Under the pieces are notes generated by a model. That model did no database searches and had not been told where the DNA came from. It saw nothing but the letters and a program-made list of their open reading frames with translations. Position numbers and translations under genes: made by a program. A DNA stretch of 64,000 nt from Neopusillimonas maritima (GTDB lineage: Bacteria; Pseudomonadota; Gammaproteobacteria; Burkholderiales; Burkholderiaceae_B), in assembly GCF_003576595.1 (NCBI RefSeq), contig NZ_NQOU01000002.1, forward strand, positions 682,001-746,000, in the 5' to 3' direction. Below, one piece after another: positions 55,283 to 62,735 of this stretch (its first letter is position 1; each line of letters starts with the position of its first letter).

Positions 55283-56260
55283 TTACTCCGGCAAATAACT
55301 CATGTCGACCACGGTTTTCAGGTCGAGGTCGCCGTTAATGTAGCCAAATTCCTGAAGTGTATCGACCATTTTTTCCATGGAAGACTGATCAACCTTGGCG
55401 TCCATGGGGTGCTCATACTTGCGCATGTTCAGCGACATCTCCAGCGGAATATTCACGAACTTGGCGTCGATCAATTTTTGATGACTTTGCTCGGGGCTGT
55501 TAACGTAGTAATCGGTCGCCGCCACCAGATCGCTTAAGAAATCACGCACCACTTGAGGATGTTCCTGAAGGAACGTTTCTTTCACCAGCAAGAGCATCAA
55601 GTCTTCCTGCTGGCCGATACCGTCGGTAGAGGTAAATACCGTACGCATCCCACCCCGGCCTTCTTCAAACGCGGCAAAGGGTTGAGGGAATGCGCCCACA
55701 TCGAGCTTGCCGGCCCGCACCGCCTCGCCCTGGCTTGGAAAGGGCAATGCCACCCATTTCACATCACGCATCGGGTTCAAACCGTTCTTGGCTAATGCCA
55801 GGCGAGCCCAGATTTCGGCCGACGAGCGCGCACCGTTAATGCCGATGGTTTTGTCTTTCAAATCGGCAATGGATTTGATGTCTGAGTCGTCCATGACCAT
55901 GTACTGGGTGGCAAAACCGTTCTCACCGCCCTCGCGGGAGAGAGACGCAATGACCTTGAACTTTACCCCTGCCGCCGCCGCCATCATGACGCTGTGGGCC
56001 GACCCCGTGGCAATATCCAGCTCACCCGCCTCAAAAGCCTGAAAACGTTTATCGGTACCACGGAAGAGGGCATATTCAAGATCATATGACTTGCCCTGGT
56101 TCGGCGTAACTTCCGGAGCGGCCTTCATCGTCCAAAGGGGCTCCTCTGCAGCCGAGCCATGACCCACGCGAATTTTTACGGGATCCGCATAAGCTCCTGA
56201 TGAATAAAGAAAAACAGCAGAAAATAAGGCACAGCCCAACGTTTTTAGAAACGGTCGCAT
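55283..56260 (-). CDS. ABC transporter substrate-binding protein (NMT1/SsuA type)
   Basis: 325 residues. The signal peptide ends at GAYA-DPVKIRVGHG. The NMT1/SsuA-like core shows LEYALFRGTDKRFQAFEAGELDIATGSAHSVMMAAAAGVKFKVIA, SIADLKDKTIGINGARSSAEIWARLAL and VKETFLQEHPQVVRDFL. It is the first gene of the ABC-aldolase-hydrolase unit. Related proteins bind sulfonates, thiamine precursors, riboflavin, phthalate and other aromatics; the ligand here is open. Confidence 0.9.
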   Translation of the reverse strand: MRPFLKTLGCALFSAVFLYSSGAYADPVKIRVGHGSAAEEPLWTMKAAPEVTPNQGKSYDLEYALFRGTDKRFQAFEAGELDIATGSAHSVMMAAAAGVKFKVIASLSREGGENGFATQYMVMDDSDIKSIADLKDKTIGINGARSSAEIWARLALAKNGLNPMRDVKWVALPFPSQGEAVRAGKLDVGAFPQPFAAFEEGRGGMRTVFTSTDGIGQQEDLMLLLVKETFLQEHPQVVRDFLSDLVAATDYYVNSPEQSHQKLIDAKFVNIPLEMSLNMRKYEHPMDAKVDQSSMEKMVDTLQEFGYINGDLDLKTVVDMSYLPE

Positions 56261-56290
56261 GGTTGTCTCCTGAATGCGTTTATAGAATTT

Positions 56291-56306
56291 CTAAAATCGA
56301 TTTTAG
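56291..56306. promoter_or_regulatory. Perfect 16-bp palindrome ahead of the ABC operon
   Basis: CTAAAATCGATTTTAG is a perfect gapless palindrome 30 bp upstream of the binding-protein start and 92 bp from the divergent LysR start. TAGAATTTCTA, a shorter palindrome with a single central base, lies next to it (56283-56293). A dimeric regulator, most simply the tandem-HTH LysR protein, could bind here. Confidence 0.6.
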
Positions 56307-56398
56307 GGACTTGTTGAGCAAACTGGAACCAAGTTATGCTTCACATGACCCAAATTTTTCTTATTGATCTAGTTTTCGCTCAATCATAAAACGCCTTC

Positions 56399-57619
56399 AT
56401 GCATGAAAAAAACTGTATGCGCCACCTTCGCGCATTGATTGCCGTGGTGGAAGAAGGCAGCATCGCGCAGGCTGCCGATCGCCTATTACGCACCCCCGCC
56501 GCCGTCGGTAACGCCATACTTTTACTGGAGCGACGATTCCGGGCACCGTTATTTGAACGTCAGGCCACCGGCATGGCGCCCACCCATTTCGGCCAGACCG
56601 CCTACAAACGCGCCCGGCGGGTTGCCGCCGAACTGGATTTTGCCCGCGTCGAACTCGCACCTTATGCGGTTTCCACCAATGCACCCATTTTTTCTATGGT
56701 CGTCGGCGAACGACAACTTCATGCGCTGGTGAAACTCAGGGAAATGAAACACATGCCCAGTGTTGCAGCGGTAGTGGGGCTGACCCAACCCGCGGTTAGC
56801 GCACTTTTACGCGATGCCGAAAACACATTGAGGCTCTCGCTGTTTCGCCGCACCGCCAAGGGGATGATCGTTACCGAAGCCGGTGAACTGTTAATTTTCA
56901 GACTGCGGCGTGTCTTGGCGGAACTTCGCCATTTGGAAGCGGATATCGCCCAGTTGCGTGGGGAAATTGCCGGCAAAATCCAATTTGCGGCGCTCCCTTC
57001 ACTTCGCACGCGGGTCTTGCCCAAAGCCATTTCAACACTGAGCAGCCGGCACCCCGATGTGCAGGTTTCAATGGTAGACGCGCCTTTCGAAGTGCTGTTC
57101 GCGGGTGTGCAGTCGGGCGAGATTGACTTCATTCTAACCGGGCTAAGCGCCGACTATTTTCATCGCGACTTCCGAATTCGGGTTATCGGGCGGGACCGTC
57201 TGGTCGTTGTGGCACGCGCCGACCACCCACTGACACATCACGACTTCATTGACCCGGCAACGCTCCTTCACTATCCCTGGGTATTGCGCGACCGCGGTGC
57301 GCCCACACGAGAATTGCTGAACGATGTGTTTCGACGCTTGAAGCTTGAATCGCCCCGCGTGGTTGCTCAAGCCGGCGACCTGGGTTTGCTGCGCGGCTTG
57401 CTGTACAGCAGCGACGCCATTTCGGCTGTATCACCTGAGTACCTGGCCTATGAGATTGCATCCGGCTCGGTCAAGGTGCTGAATGTTGACCTTCCCGGCA
57501 CTGAGCGGGAAATCGGTTTTATCTTACGCCGCGATGCCCAACCGTCGGCGTTATGCGAAAAACTCATGCAACATATTGAGACGGCGGCCGAGGGCGTACT
57601 TATCGCGGAACGCACATAA
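56399..57619 (+). CDS. LysR-family regulator with two tandem HTH domains
   Basis: 406 residues, about 100 more than usual. Residues 7-80 form one LysR-like winged HTH (MRHLRALIAVVEEGSIAQAADRL, LLERRFRAPLFERQATGM). Residues 104-180 form a second (RQLHALVKLREMKHMPSVAAVVGLTQPAVSALL, LFRRTAKGMIVTEAGELL). The effector domain starts near residue 195 (KIQFAALPSLRTRVLPKAI) and looks complete. The reading frame is continuous, so this is a fused protein, not a frameshift. It is divergent from the ABC-aldolase-hydrolase operon with a perfect palindrome between them. No good ribosome site precedes the ATG at 56399; ATG 56417 is an alternative. Confidence 0.85.
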   Translation: MHEKNCMRHLRALIAVVEEGSIAQAADRLLRTPAAVGNAILLLERRFRAPLFERQATGMAPTHFGQTAYKRARRVAAELDFARVELAPYAVSTNAPIFSMVVGERQLHALVKLREMKHMPSVAAVVGLTQPAVSALLRDAENTLRLSLFRRTAKGMIVTEAGELLIFRLRRVLAELRHLEADIAQLRGEIAGKIQFAALPSLRTRVLPKAISTLSSRHPDVQVSMVDAPFEVLFAGVQSGEIDFILTGLSADYFHRDFRIRVIGRDRLVVVARADHPLTHHDFIDPATLLHYPWVLRDRGAPTRELLNDVFRRLKLESPRVVAQAGDLGLLRGLLYSSDAISAVSPEYLAYEIASGSVKVLNVDLPGTEREIGFILRRDAQPSALCEKLMQHIETAAEGVLIAERT

Positions 57620-57658
57620 AAAAAGCCAGGCACTGCAAAAATGCAGTCCTGGCTTTTT
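57618..57658. terminator. Bidirectional terminator after rpsQ and the LysR gene
   Basis: Arms AGCCAGG-c-ACTGCA and TGCAGT-CCTGGCT with a short A loop are flanked by an A-run on the left and a T-run on the right, a classic two-way terminator. It ends the rplC-rpsQ transcript on the minus strand, 17 bp after the rpsQ stop, and the LysR transcript on the plus strand. Ribosomal read-through into the catabolic island is therefore blocked. Confidence 0.82.
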
Positions 57659-57675
57659 ACGGGACGACAACGCGT

Positions 57676-57954
57676 TTAGATAACGCGTGCAGCCTCGATC
57701 AGACGAGTAACCGTCCAGGCTTTATCGCGGCTGATAGGACGACCTTCAGCAATTTCGACGATATCGCCTTCGTTGAACTGATTGGTTTCGTCGTGCGCTT
57801 TGTACTTGCCGGAACGAATCACAATCTTGCCATAAACAGGATGCTTAACGCGACGCTCTACGCGAACGACAACGGTTTTATCCATCTTGTTGCTGACAAC
57901 TTTGCCAACCAGAGTACGCTGGCGCTTGGCTGTGGTGTTTTGAGTTTCGCTCAT
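57676..57954 (-). CDS. rpsQ: 30S ribosomal protein S17
   Basis: 92 residues. [36 protein letters not shown] and [20 protein letters not shown] are diagnostic of this primary 16S-binding OB-fold protein. It is the last gene of the S10 block here and is followed by a terminator, whereas the standard next gene rplN lies 33 kb further along the same strand. Confidence 0.98.
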   Translation of the reverse strand: MSETQNTTAKRQRTLVGKVVSNKMDKTVVVRVERRVKHPVYGKIVIRSGKYKAHDETNQFNEGDIVEIAEGRPISRDKAWTVTRLIEAARVI

Positions 57955-57955
57955 A

Positions 57956-58147
57956 TTACTTTCCTGCCTTCTCAGTCATGACGGTACGAACACGCGCGAT
58001 GTCGCGACGTACTTTGCCCAACTGACTGGTGTTGGAGAGTTGCTGAGTAGCACGCTGCATGCGCAGACCAAACTGTGCCTTGAGCAGGCTCTCGAGCTCT
58101 GTCTGGAGCTCATCTTTTTCCTTGGAACGGAGTTCGCTGGCTTTCAT
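57956..58147 (-). CDS. rpmC: 50S ribosomal protein L29
   Basis: 63 residues. [42 protein letters not shown] is the family helix pair located near the tunnel exit, where SRP and trigger factor dock. It ends one base before rpsQ begins. Confidence 0.97.
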   Translation of the reverse strand: MKASELRSKEKDELQTELESLLKAQFGLRMQRATQQLSNTSQLGKVRRDIARVRTVMTEKAGK

Positions 58148-58158
58148 AACGTTTCTCC

Positions 58159-58575
58159 TTAAGCACCGATACGACGGCTGACGAACGTCGTGGAAATCGG
58201 CAACTTGGCCGCGGCCAGGCGGAACGCTTCACGCGCCAACTCTTCGCTGACACCTTCCATTTCGTAAATCACCTTGCCGGGTTGAATTTCAGCGACCCAG
58301 TATTCCGGATTACCCTTACCATTACCCATACGCACTTCAGCAGGCTTGCGGGAAATGGGTTTGTCGGGGAATACACGAATCCAGATACGGCCACCACGTT
58401 TAATACGACGGTTGATCGCACGACGAGCGGCTTCGATTTGGCGAGCCGTTAAACGGCCACGGCCTGTTGCTTTCAGGCCGAACTCACCAAACGACACCTG
58501 TGCACCGCGCGTAGCCAGACCGGTATTACGGCCTTTCTGCTCTTTGCGGTATTTCCTGCGTGACGGTTGCAACAT
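58159..58575 (-). CDS. rplP: 50S ribosomal protein L16
   Basis: 138 residues. [38 protein letters not shown] and [23 protein letters not shown] are diagnostic. L16 helps position A-site tRNA. The gap to rpsC is only 2 bp, so translation is coupled. Confidence 0.98.
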   Translation of the reverse strand: MLQPSRRKYRKEQKGRNTGLATRGAQVSFGEFGLKATGRGRLTARQIEAARRAINRRIKRGGRIWIRVFPDKPISRKPAEVRMGNGKGNPEYWVAEIQPGKVIYEMEGVSEELAREAFRLAAAKLPISTTFVSRRIGA

Positions 58576-58577
58576 AA

Positions 58578-59360
58578 TTATTCTCCTTCAGCTGGTGCTG
58601 CTGTAGCAGCATCAGACTTGCGAGGCCCGCGACCACGCGCCGGACGACGACCCTCAGGACGCTCGCCGCGAGGACGACGTGAACGACGTTCTTCATCGCG
58701 CGGTGCGGCTGCTTCAGGAGGCATTTCGCCGTTAGGCAACATGTCGCCCTTATAGACCCAGACCTTGATACCGATGATGCCGTATGTTGTCGCGGCTTCG
58801 GAAGTGCCGTAGTCGATGTTGGCGCGCAGGGTGTGCAGGGGCACACGGCCTTCGCGATACCATTCGGTACGGGCAATTTCAATACCGTTCAAACGGCCCG
58901 AGCTCATGATTTTCACGCCTTGCGCACCGAGGCGCATGGCATTTTGCATGGCCCGCTTCATGGCGCGACGGAACTGGATACGTTTTTCCAGCTGTTGCGC
59001 GATGGAGTCGGCAATGAGTTGAGCGTCTGTTTCAGGCTTGCGGATTTCCTCGATGTTCACGTGCACAGGCACGCCCATGAGGCGCTGCAAATCGGCCTTG
59101 AGGTTCTCGATGTCTTCGCCGCGCTTGCCAATTACCACACCCGGGCGAGCCGAGTAGACGGTAATACGGGCATTCTTGGCGGGGCGTTCGATAACGACTC
59201 GACCGACCGAAGCGGATTTCAATTTCTTCTTCAGGTATTCGCGCACGCGGATATCGTCGGCAAGCATACCGCCGAAAGCCTTGTCGTCGGCGTACCAACG
59301 AGAAGTCCAGTTACGATTGACCGCGAGGCGGAACCCGGTTGGGTGTACTTTCTGTCCCAT
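58578..59360 (-). CDS. rpsC: 30S ribosomal protein S3
   Basis: 260 residues. The N-terminal KH domain ([26 protein letters not shown]) and [18 protein letters not shown] start are diagnostic. S3 has mRNA helicase activity at the entry channel. The tail of about 45 residues ([23 protein letters not shown] onward) is Arg-rich and low in complexity, as in other Burkholderiales. Confidence 0.98.
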   Translation of the reverse strand: MGQKVHPTGFRLAVNRNWTSRWYADDKAFGGMLADDIRVREYLKKKLKSASVGRVVIERPAKNARITVYSARPGVVIGKRGEDIENLKADLQRLMGVPVHVNIEEIRKPETDAQLIADSIAQQLEKRIQFRRAMKRAMQNAMRLGAQGVKIMSSGRLNGIEIARTEWYREGRVPLHTLRANIDYGTSEAATTYGIIGIKVWVYKGDMLPNGEMPPEAAAPRDEERRSRRPRGERPEGRRPARGRGPRKSDAATAAPAEGE

Positions 59361-59369
59361 TGCGACTCC

Positions 59370-59702
59370 TTACGCGCCGACCTTGACCACGATGTGGCAA
59401 GTCTGTTTCTCGATGCGGTTACCGCGGCCTTTTGCACGGGCCGAGAAACGCTTCAATGACTCAGCCTTATCGACATAGATTGTCGTGACTTTCAGTTCAT
59501 CGATATCGGCGCCGTCATTGTGTTCGGCGTTGGCGATCGCGGACTCAAGGGCTTTCTTCAAGATGCCCGCGGCTTTTTTAGGCGTAAACGTAAGAATATT
59601 GAGCGCCTGGGCCACCGACTTGCCACGGATCATGTCCGCAACCAGACGTGCTTTTTGCGCAGAAATACGAACGCCACGAATATTTGCTGTAGTTTCCATC
59701 AC
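59370..59702 (-). CDS. rplV: 50S ribosomal protein L22
   Basis: 110 residues. [21 protein letters not shown] and the C-terminal [21 protein letters not shown] segment (here [22 protein letters not shown]) mark L22, whose beta-hairpin lines the exit tunnel. It starts directly at the rpsS stop. Confidence 0.98.
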   Translation of the reverse strand: MMETTANIRGVRISAQKARLVADMIRGKSVAQALNILTFTPKKAAGILKKALESAIANAEHNDGADIDELKVTTIYVDKAESLKRFSARAKGRGNRIEKQTCHIVVKVGA

Positions 59703-59978
59703 TTACCTCTTGGACTTTTTGTCCGCTGCATGCCCTTTGAACGTACGGGTCAGCGCGAACTCGCCGAGCTTGTGACCGACCATGTTCTCGTTGATGTAAA
59801 CGGGAACATGCTGGCGGCCATTGTGCACAGCAATCGTCAGCCCAATGAACTCGGGCAGGATGGTGGAACGGCGCGACCAGGTTTTGATCGGCTTCTTGTC
59901 TTTGCCCTCGACTGCGGCATCTACTTTCTTGAGCAGATGCGCATCGACAAATGGGCCTTTTTTGATAGAACGTGCCAT
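59703..59978 (-). CDS. rpsS: 30S ribosomal protein S19
   Basis: 91 residues. [49 protein letters not shown] and [18 protein letters not shown] are diagnostic. S19 forms part of the 30S head with S13. It lies between rplB and rplV. Confidence 0.98.
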   Translation of the reverse strand: MARSIKKGPFVDAHLLKKVDAAVEGKDKKPIKTWSRRSTILPEFIGLTIAVHNGRQHVPVYINENMVGHKLGEFALTRTFKGHAADKKSKR

Positions 59979-59990
59979 TTAGTTCGCCCC

Positions 59991-60818
59991 TTACTTGCGC
60001 TTGCGACGCGAGACAATCATGTTGTCCGTGCGCTTGTTACGACGAGTACGATAACCCTTCGACGGTGTGCCCCATGGGCTAACCGGCTCACGGCCTTCGC
60101 CAGTACGTCCCTCACCACCACCATGCGGGTGATCAATCGGGTTCATTGCCACACCACGAACGGTGGGGCGGATACCGCGCCAACGCATGGCACCGGCTTT
60201 ACCGATTTGACGCAAGCTGTGTTCTTCATTACCCACTTCACCAATGGTTGCGCGGCAGTCGATATGAACGCGACGAACCTCACCGGAACGCAGGCGAACC
60301 TGGGCATAAACCCCTTCGCGCGCCAGCAGAACCGCTGACGAACCGGCGGAACGGGCAATTTGCGCGCCTTTGCCGGGTTGCATTTCGATGCAGTGAATAG
60401 TGGAACCGACGGGAATGTTACGGATAGGCAAAGCGTTGCCGGCACGAATAGGTGCATCTTTACCGGACAACAGTGTGCTACCGACTTCCAGGCCGCGGGG
60501 CGCAATAATGTAGCGGCGCTCGCCATCGGCGTAGCACAGCAACGCAATATGCGCAGTGCGGTTCGGGTCGTATTCCAGACGCTCTACTTTGGCGACAATA
60601 CCGTCTTTGTTGCGACGGAAGTCGACAAGGCGATAGTGCTGCTTGTGACCACCCCCACGGTGACGTACCGTGATGTGACCATTGTTGTTACGGCCGGAAC
60701 CGCGCTTTTTCTTTTCCAGCAGACCTTCGAATGGGCCACCCTTGTGCAACTGGGGCGACACCACCTTGATCATGCCGCGACGGCCTGCCGAGGTTGGCTT
60801 GACTTTTACGAGTGCCAT
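59991..60818 (-). CDS. rplB: 50S ribosomal protein L2
   Basis: 275 residues. [52 protein letters not shown] and the C-terminal [19 protein letters not shown] (with the His needed near the peptidyl transferase centre) are diagnostic. It follows rplW without a gap. Confidence 0.98.
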   Translation of the reverse strand: MALVKVKPTSAGRRGMIKVVSPQLHKGGPFEGLLEKKKRGSGRNNNGHITVRHRGGGHKQHYRLVDFRRNKDGIVAKVERLEYDPNRTAHIALLCYADGERRYIIAPRGLEVGSTLLSGKDAPIRAGNALPIRNIPVGSTIHCIEMQPGKGAQIARSAGSSAVLLAREGVYAQVRLRSGEVRRVHIDCRATIGEVGNEEHSLRQIGKAGAMRWRGIRPTVRGVAMNPIDHPHGGGEGRTGEGREPVSPWGTPSKGYRTRRNKRTDNMIVSRRKRK

Positions 60819-61115
60819 TTAGTTCACCTCCGTAAAGTCGAGTTCCTGGCCTTCTTTGAGCGAGACATAAGCCTTGCGCTCATTGCGACGACGACCAATG
60901 AAACGGCCAAAGCGCTTTTCCTTACCCTTCTGGTTCAGAACCTGGACAGATTCCACTTCAACCTTGAAGAGCAATTCAACGGCAGCCTTGATTTCCGGCT
61001 TGGTGGCGTCAGCGGCGACGCGGAAAGCGACTTGCTGATTTTGCTCGGCAACCTGGGTGGCTTTTTCAGTAACCACGGGTGCCAGAATAATTTGCATTAA
61101 GCGTTCGGCGTTCAT
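60819..61115 (-). CDS. rplW: 50S ribosomal protein L23
   Basis: 98 residues. [25 protein letters not shown]-like start and [33 protein letters not shown] are the family blocks. L23 is the docking site for trigger factor and SRP at the tunnel exit. It overlaps rplD by 4 bp. Confidence 0.97.
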   Translation of the reverse strand: MNAERLMQIILAPVVTEKATQVAEQNQQVAFRVAADATKPEIKAAVELLFKVEVESVQVLNQKGKEKRFGRFIGRRRNERKAYVSLKEGQELDFTEVN

Positions 61116-61732
61116 CCCAACATCTCCTCGAGTTGAGCGATAGCCGGCTTGGTGATCAACACTTGCTTGTAGTGGATCAGCGAAAGCGGATCGGCATAAC
61201 GCGGTTCAACTACCGCAACGTGTGGCAGGTTGCGCGTAGCGAGATAAACGTTTTCGTCCAGCGCATCAGTGATGATGAGAACCGACTCGAGACCCATACC
61301 TTTAAGCTTGGCGGCTGCCTGCTTGGTTTTTGGGGTGTCGAGCTGGAACGAATCAACAACAGAGATACGACCTTCACGAGCCAACTGGGAAAGAATCGCA
61401 CGAATACCGGCGCGATACATTTTCTTGTTGACCTTGTGGCTGAAGTTTTCATCCGGCGAGTTCGGGAATGCACGGCCACCTCCACGCCAGATGGGCGAGG
61501 AAGTCATACCGGCGCGGGCGCGGCCCGTACCTTTTTGACGCCAGGGCTTCTTGGTGCTGTGCTTGACTTCAGCGCGGTCTTTCTGGGCGCGGTTGCCGCT
61601 GCGGGCGTTAGCCTGGAAGGCCACCACAACCTGGTGGACCAGCGCTTCGTTGAAGTCGCGACCGAATACGGTGTCGGGCGCAGCGACGGTGGAAGCTGAT
61701 TGACCTTGATCATTCAGGAGCTTGAGTTCCAT
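61112..61732 (-). CDS. rplD: 50S ribosomal protein L4
   Basis: 206 residues. The extended loop [29 protein letters not shown] that reaches into the exit tunnel is diagnostic. In E. coli L4 also represses the S10 operon by acting on its leader; the operon here begins at rplC with a leader of about 110 nt, and whether that control exists is unknown. Confidence 0.98.
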   Translation of the reverse strand: MELKLLNDQGQSASTVAAPDTVFGRDFNEALVHQVVVAFQANARSGNRAQKDRAEVKHSTKKPWRQKGTGRARAGMTSSPIWRGGGRAFPNSPDENFSHKVNKKMYRAGIRAILSQLAREGRISVVDSFQLDTPKTKQAAAKLKGMGLESVLIITDALDENVYLATRNLPHVAVVEPRYADPLSLIHYKQVLITKPAIAQLEEMLG

Positions 61733-61735
61733 TTA

Positions 61736-62425
61736 TTACGCTCCTTTCTTAGCCGACATCTTGATTGCGGGGCGCACAATAACGTTGGCGTTCTTGTGGC
61801 CGGGCACAGCGCCTTTGACCATCAACAAGCCACGTTCGGCGTCGACGCGAACGATGTCAAGATTCTGAATAGTGCGGGTAACGTCACCCAAGTGACCAGC
61901 CATGCGCTTGCCGGGGAAAATGCGGCCCGGATCTTGTGCCTGACCGATTGAGCCAGGTGCGCGGTGCGACACGGAGTTACCGTGCGAAGCACGCTGAGAA
62001 CTGAAGTGGTGACGCTTGATGTTGCCCGCAAAGCCTTTACCGATTGTGGTACCGGTAACGTCGACTTTTTGGCCCGCTTCGAATACGCTTTCTACAGCCA
62101 CTACTGAGCCGGCAGCAAATTCTGCGGCTTTTGTAGGGTCGAGACGGAATTCTTTAACGATGTTACCGGCTTCAACGCCGGCCTTGGCGAAGTGACCTGC
62201 CAGAGGCTTGGTAACACGGGAAGCACGACGTGCACCATAAGCAACTTGCACGGCTGCGTAGCCATCGGATTCGGGGGTCTTGACTTGGGTCACACGGTTG
62301 TTCGACACGTCCAGTACAGTTACCGGGATGGACTCACCTTCCTCGGTAAAGATACGGGTCATGCCGACCTTGCGCCCTACAAGCCCGAGCCGATGCGCGG
62401 CAGGCGTAGGTGTCGAGTTCGACAT
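61736..62425 (-). CDS. rplC: 50S ribosomal protein L3
   Basis: 229 residues from the ATG at 62425 ([20 protein letters not shown]), the start shared by Bordetella-like relatives; an in-frame ATG at 62488 adds residues foreign to the family. [20 protein letters not shown] and [26 protein letters not shown] are diagnostic. It is the first gene of the block here: rpsJ, which normally precedes rplC, is absent and a divergent guanine deaminase gene takes its place. Confidence 0.98.
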   Translation of the reverse strand: MSNSTPTPAAHRLGLVGRKVGMTRIFTEEGESIPVTVLDVSNNRVTQVKTPESDGYAAVQVAYGARRASRVTKPLAGHFAKAGVEAGNIVKEFRLDPTKAAEFAAGSVVAVESVFEAGQKVDVTGTTIGKGFAGNIKRHHFSSQRASHGNSVSHRAPGSIGQAQDPGRIFPGKRMAGHLGDVTRTIQNLDIVRVDAERGLLMVKGAVPGHKNANVIVRPAIKMSAKKGA

Positions 62426-62735
62426 TGTTTTCTCCATTCCCGACTGCGATTGGTCGGGGCTAATTGCGTGAATAAAACCGCCATTCACAAAAATTCTTGT
62501 TTCATACCAAAAATAGGCAAAGCCGTTTTCTGGTTAGCCTCGTACTATAGCATGAGTAACTCAAGTTAAGCAAGCGCCTTGATAAGTATTTTTCTTTTGT
62601 TGGAAAAGACTTACGTTATGCCTCACAGCACGCGCTTCACCGGGCGGTTTGATTTCATGTAAAGTTCTGTCCAAGAAACGCGTATTTCTTCAAAATTTAT
62701 AACTACAACTGCAAAACCACGGATTTACACCCAGC
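62426..62735. promoter_or_regulatory. Divergent control region between rplC and guanine deaminase
   Basis: 310 bp without a gene. For the ribosomal block, the minus strand has TTGCTT (62573-62568) and TATAGT (62549-62544) separated by 18 bp, giving a leader of about 110 nt before rplC. For the plus strand the sequence 62580-62735 must hold the guanine deaminase promoter; I see no outstanding candidate. No remnant of rpsJ or another gene is visible. Confidence 0.6.

Noticed and set aside
24480-57675. A mobile genetic element (integrative element or prophage) as the source of the island
   Set aside because: I find no integrase, transposase, relaxase, phage genes, tRNA target or flanking direct repeats, and base composition does not stand out, so a mobile element cannot be called.
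59520-60338. 272-codon plus-strand open frame opposite rplB, rpsS and rplV
   Set aside because: It lies antisense to three unmistakable ribosomal protein genes; long antisense frames are common there because of codon bias.
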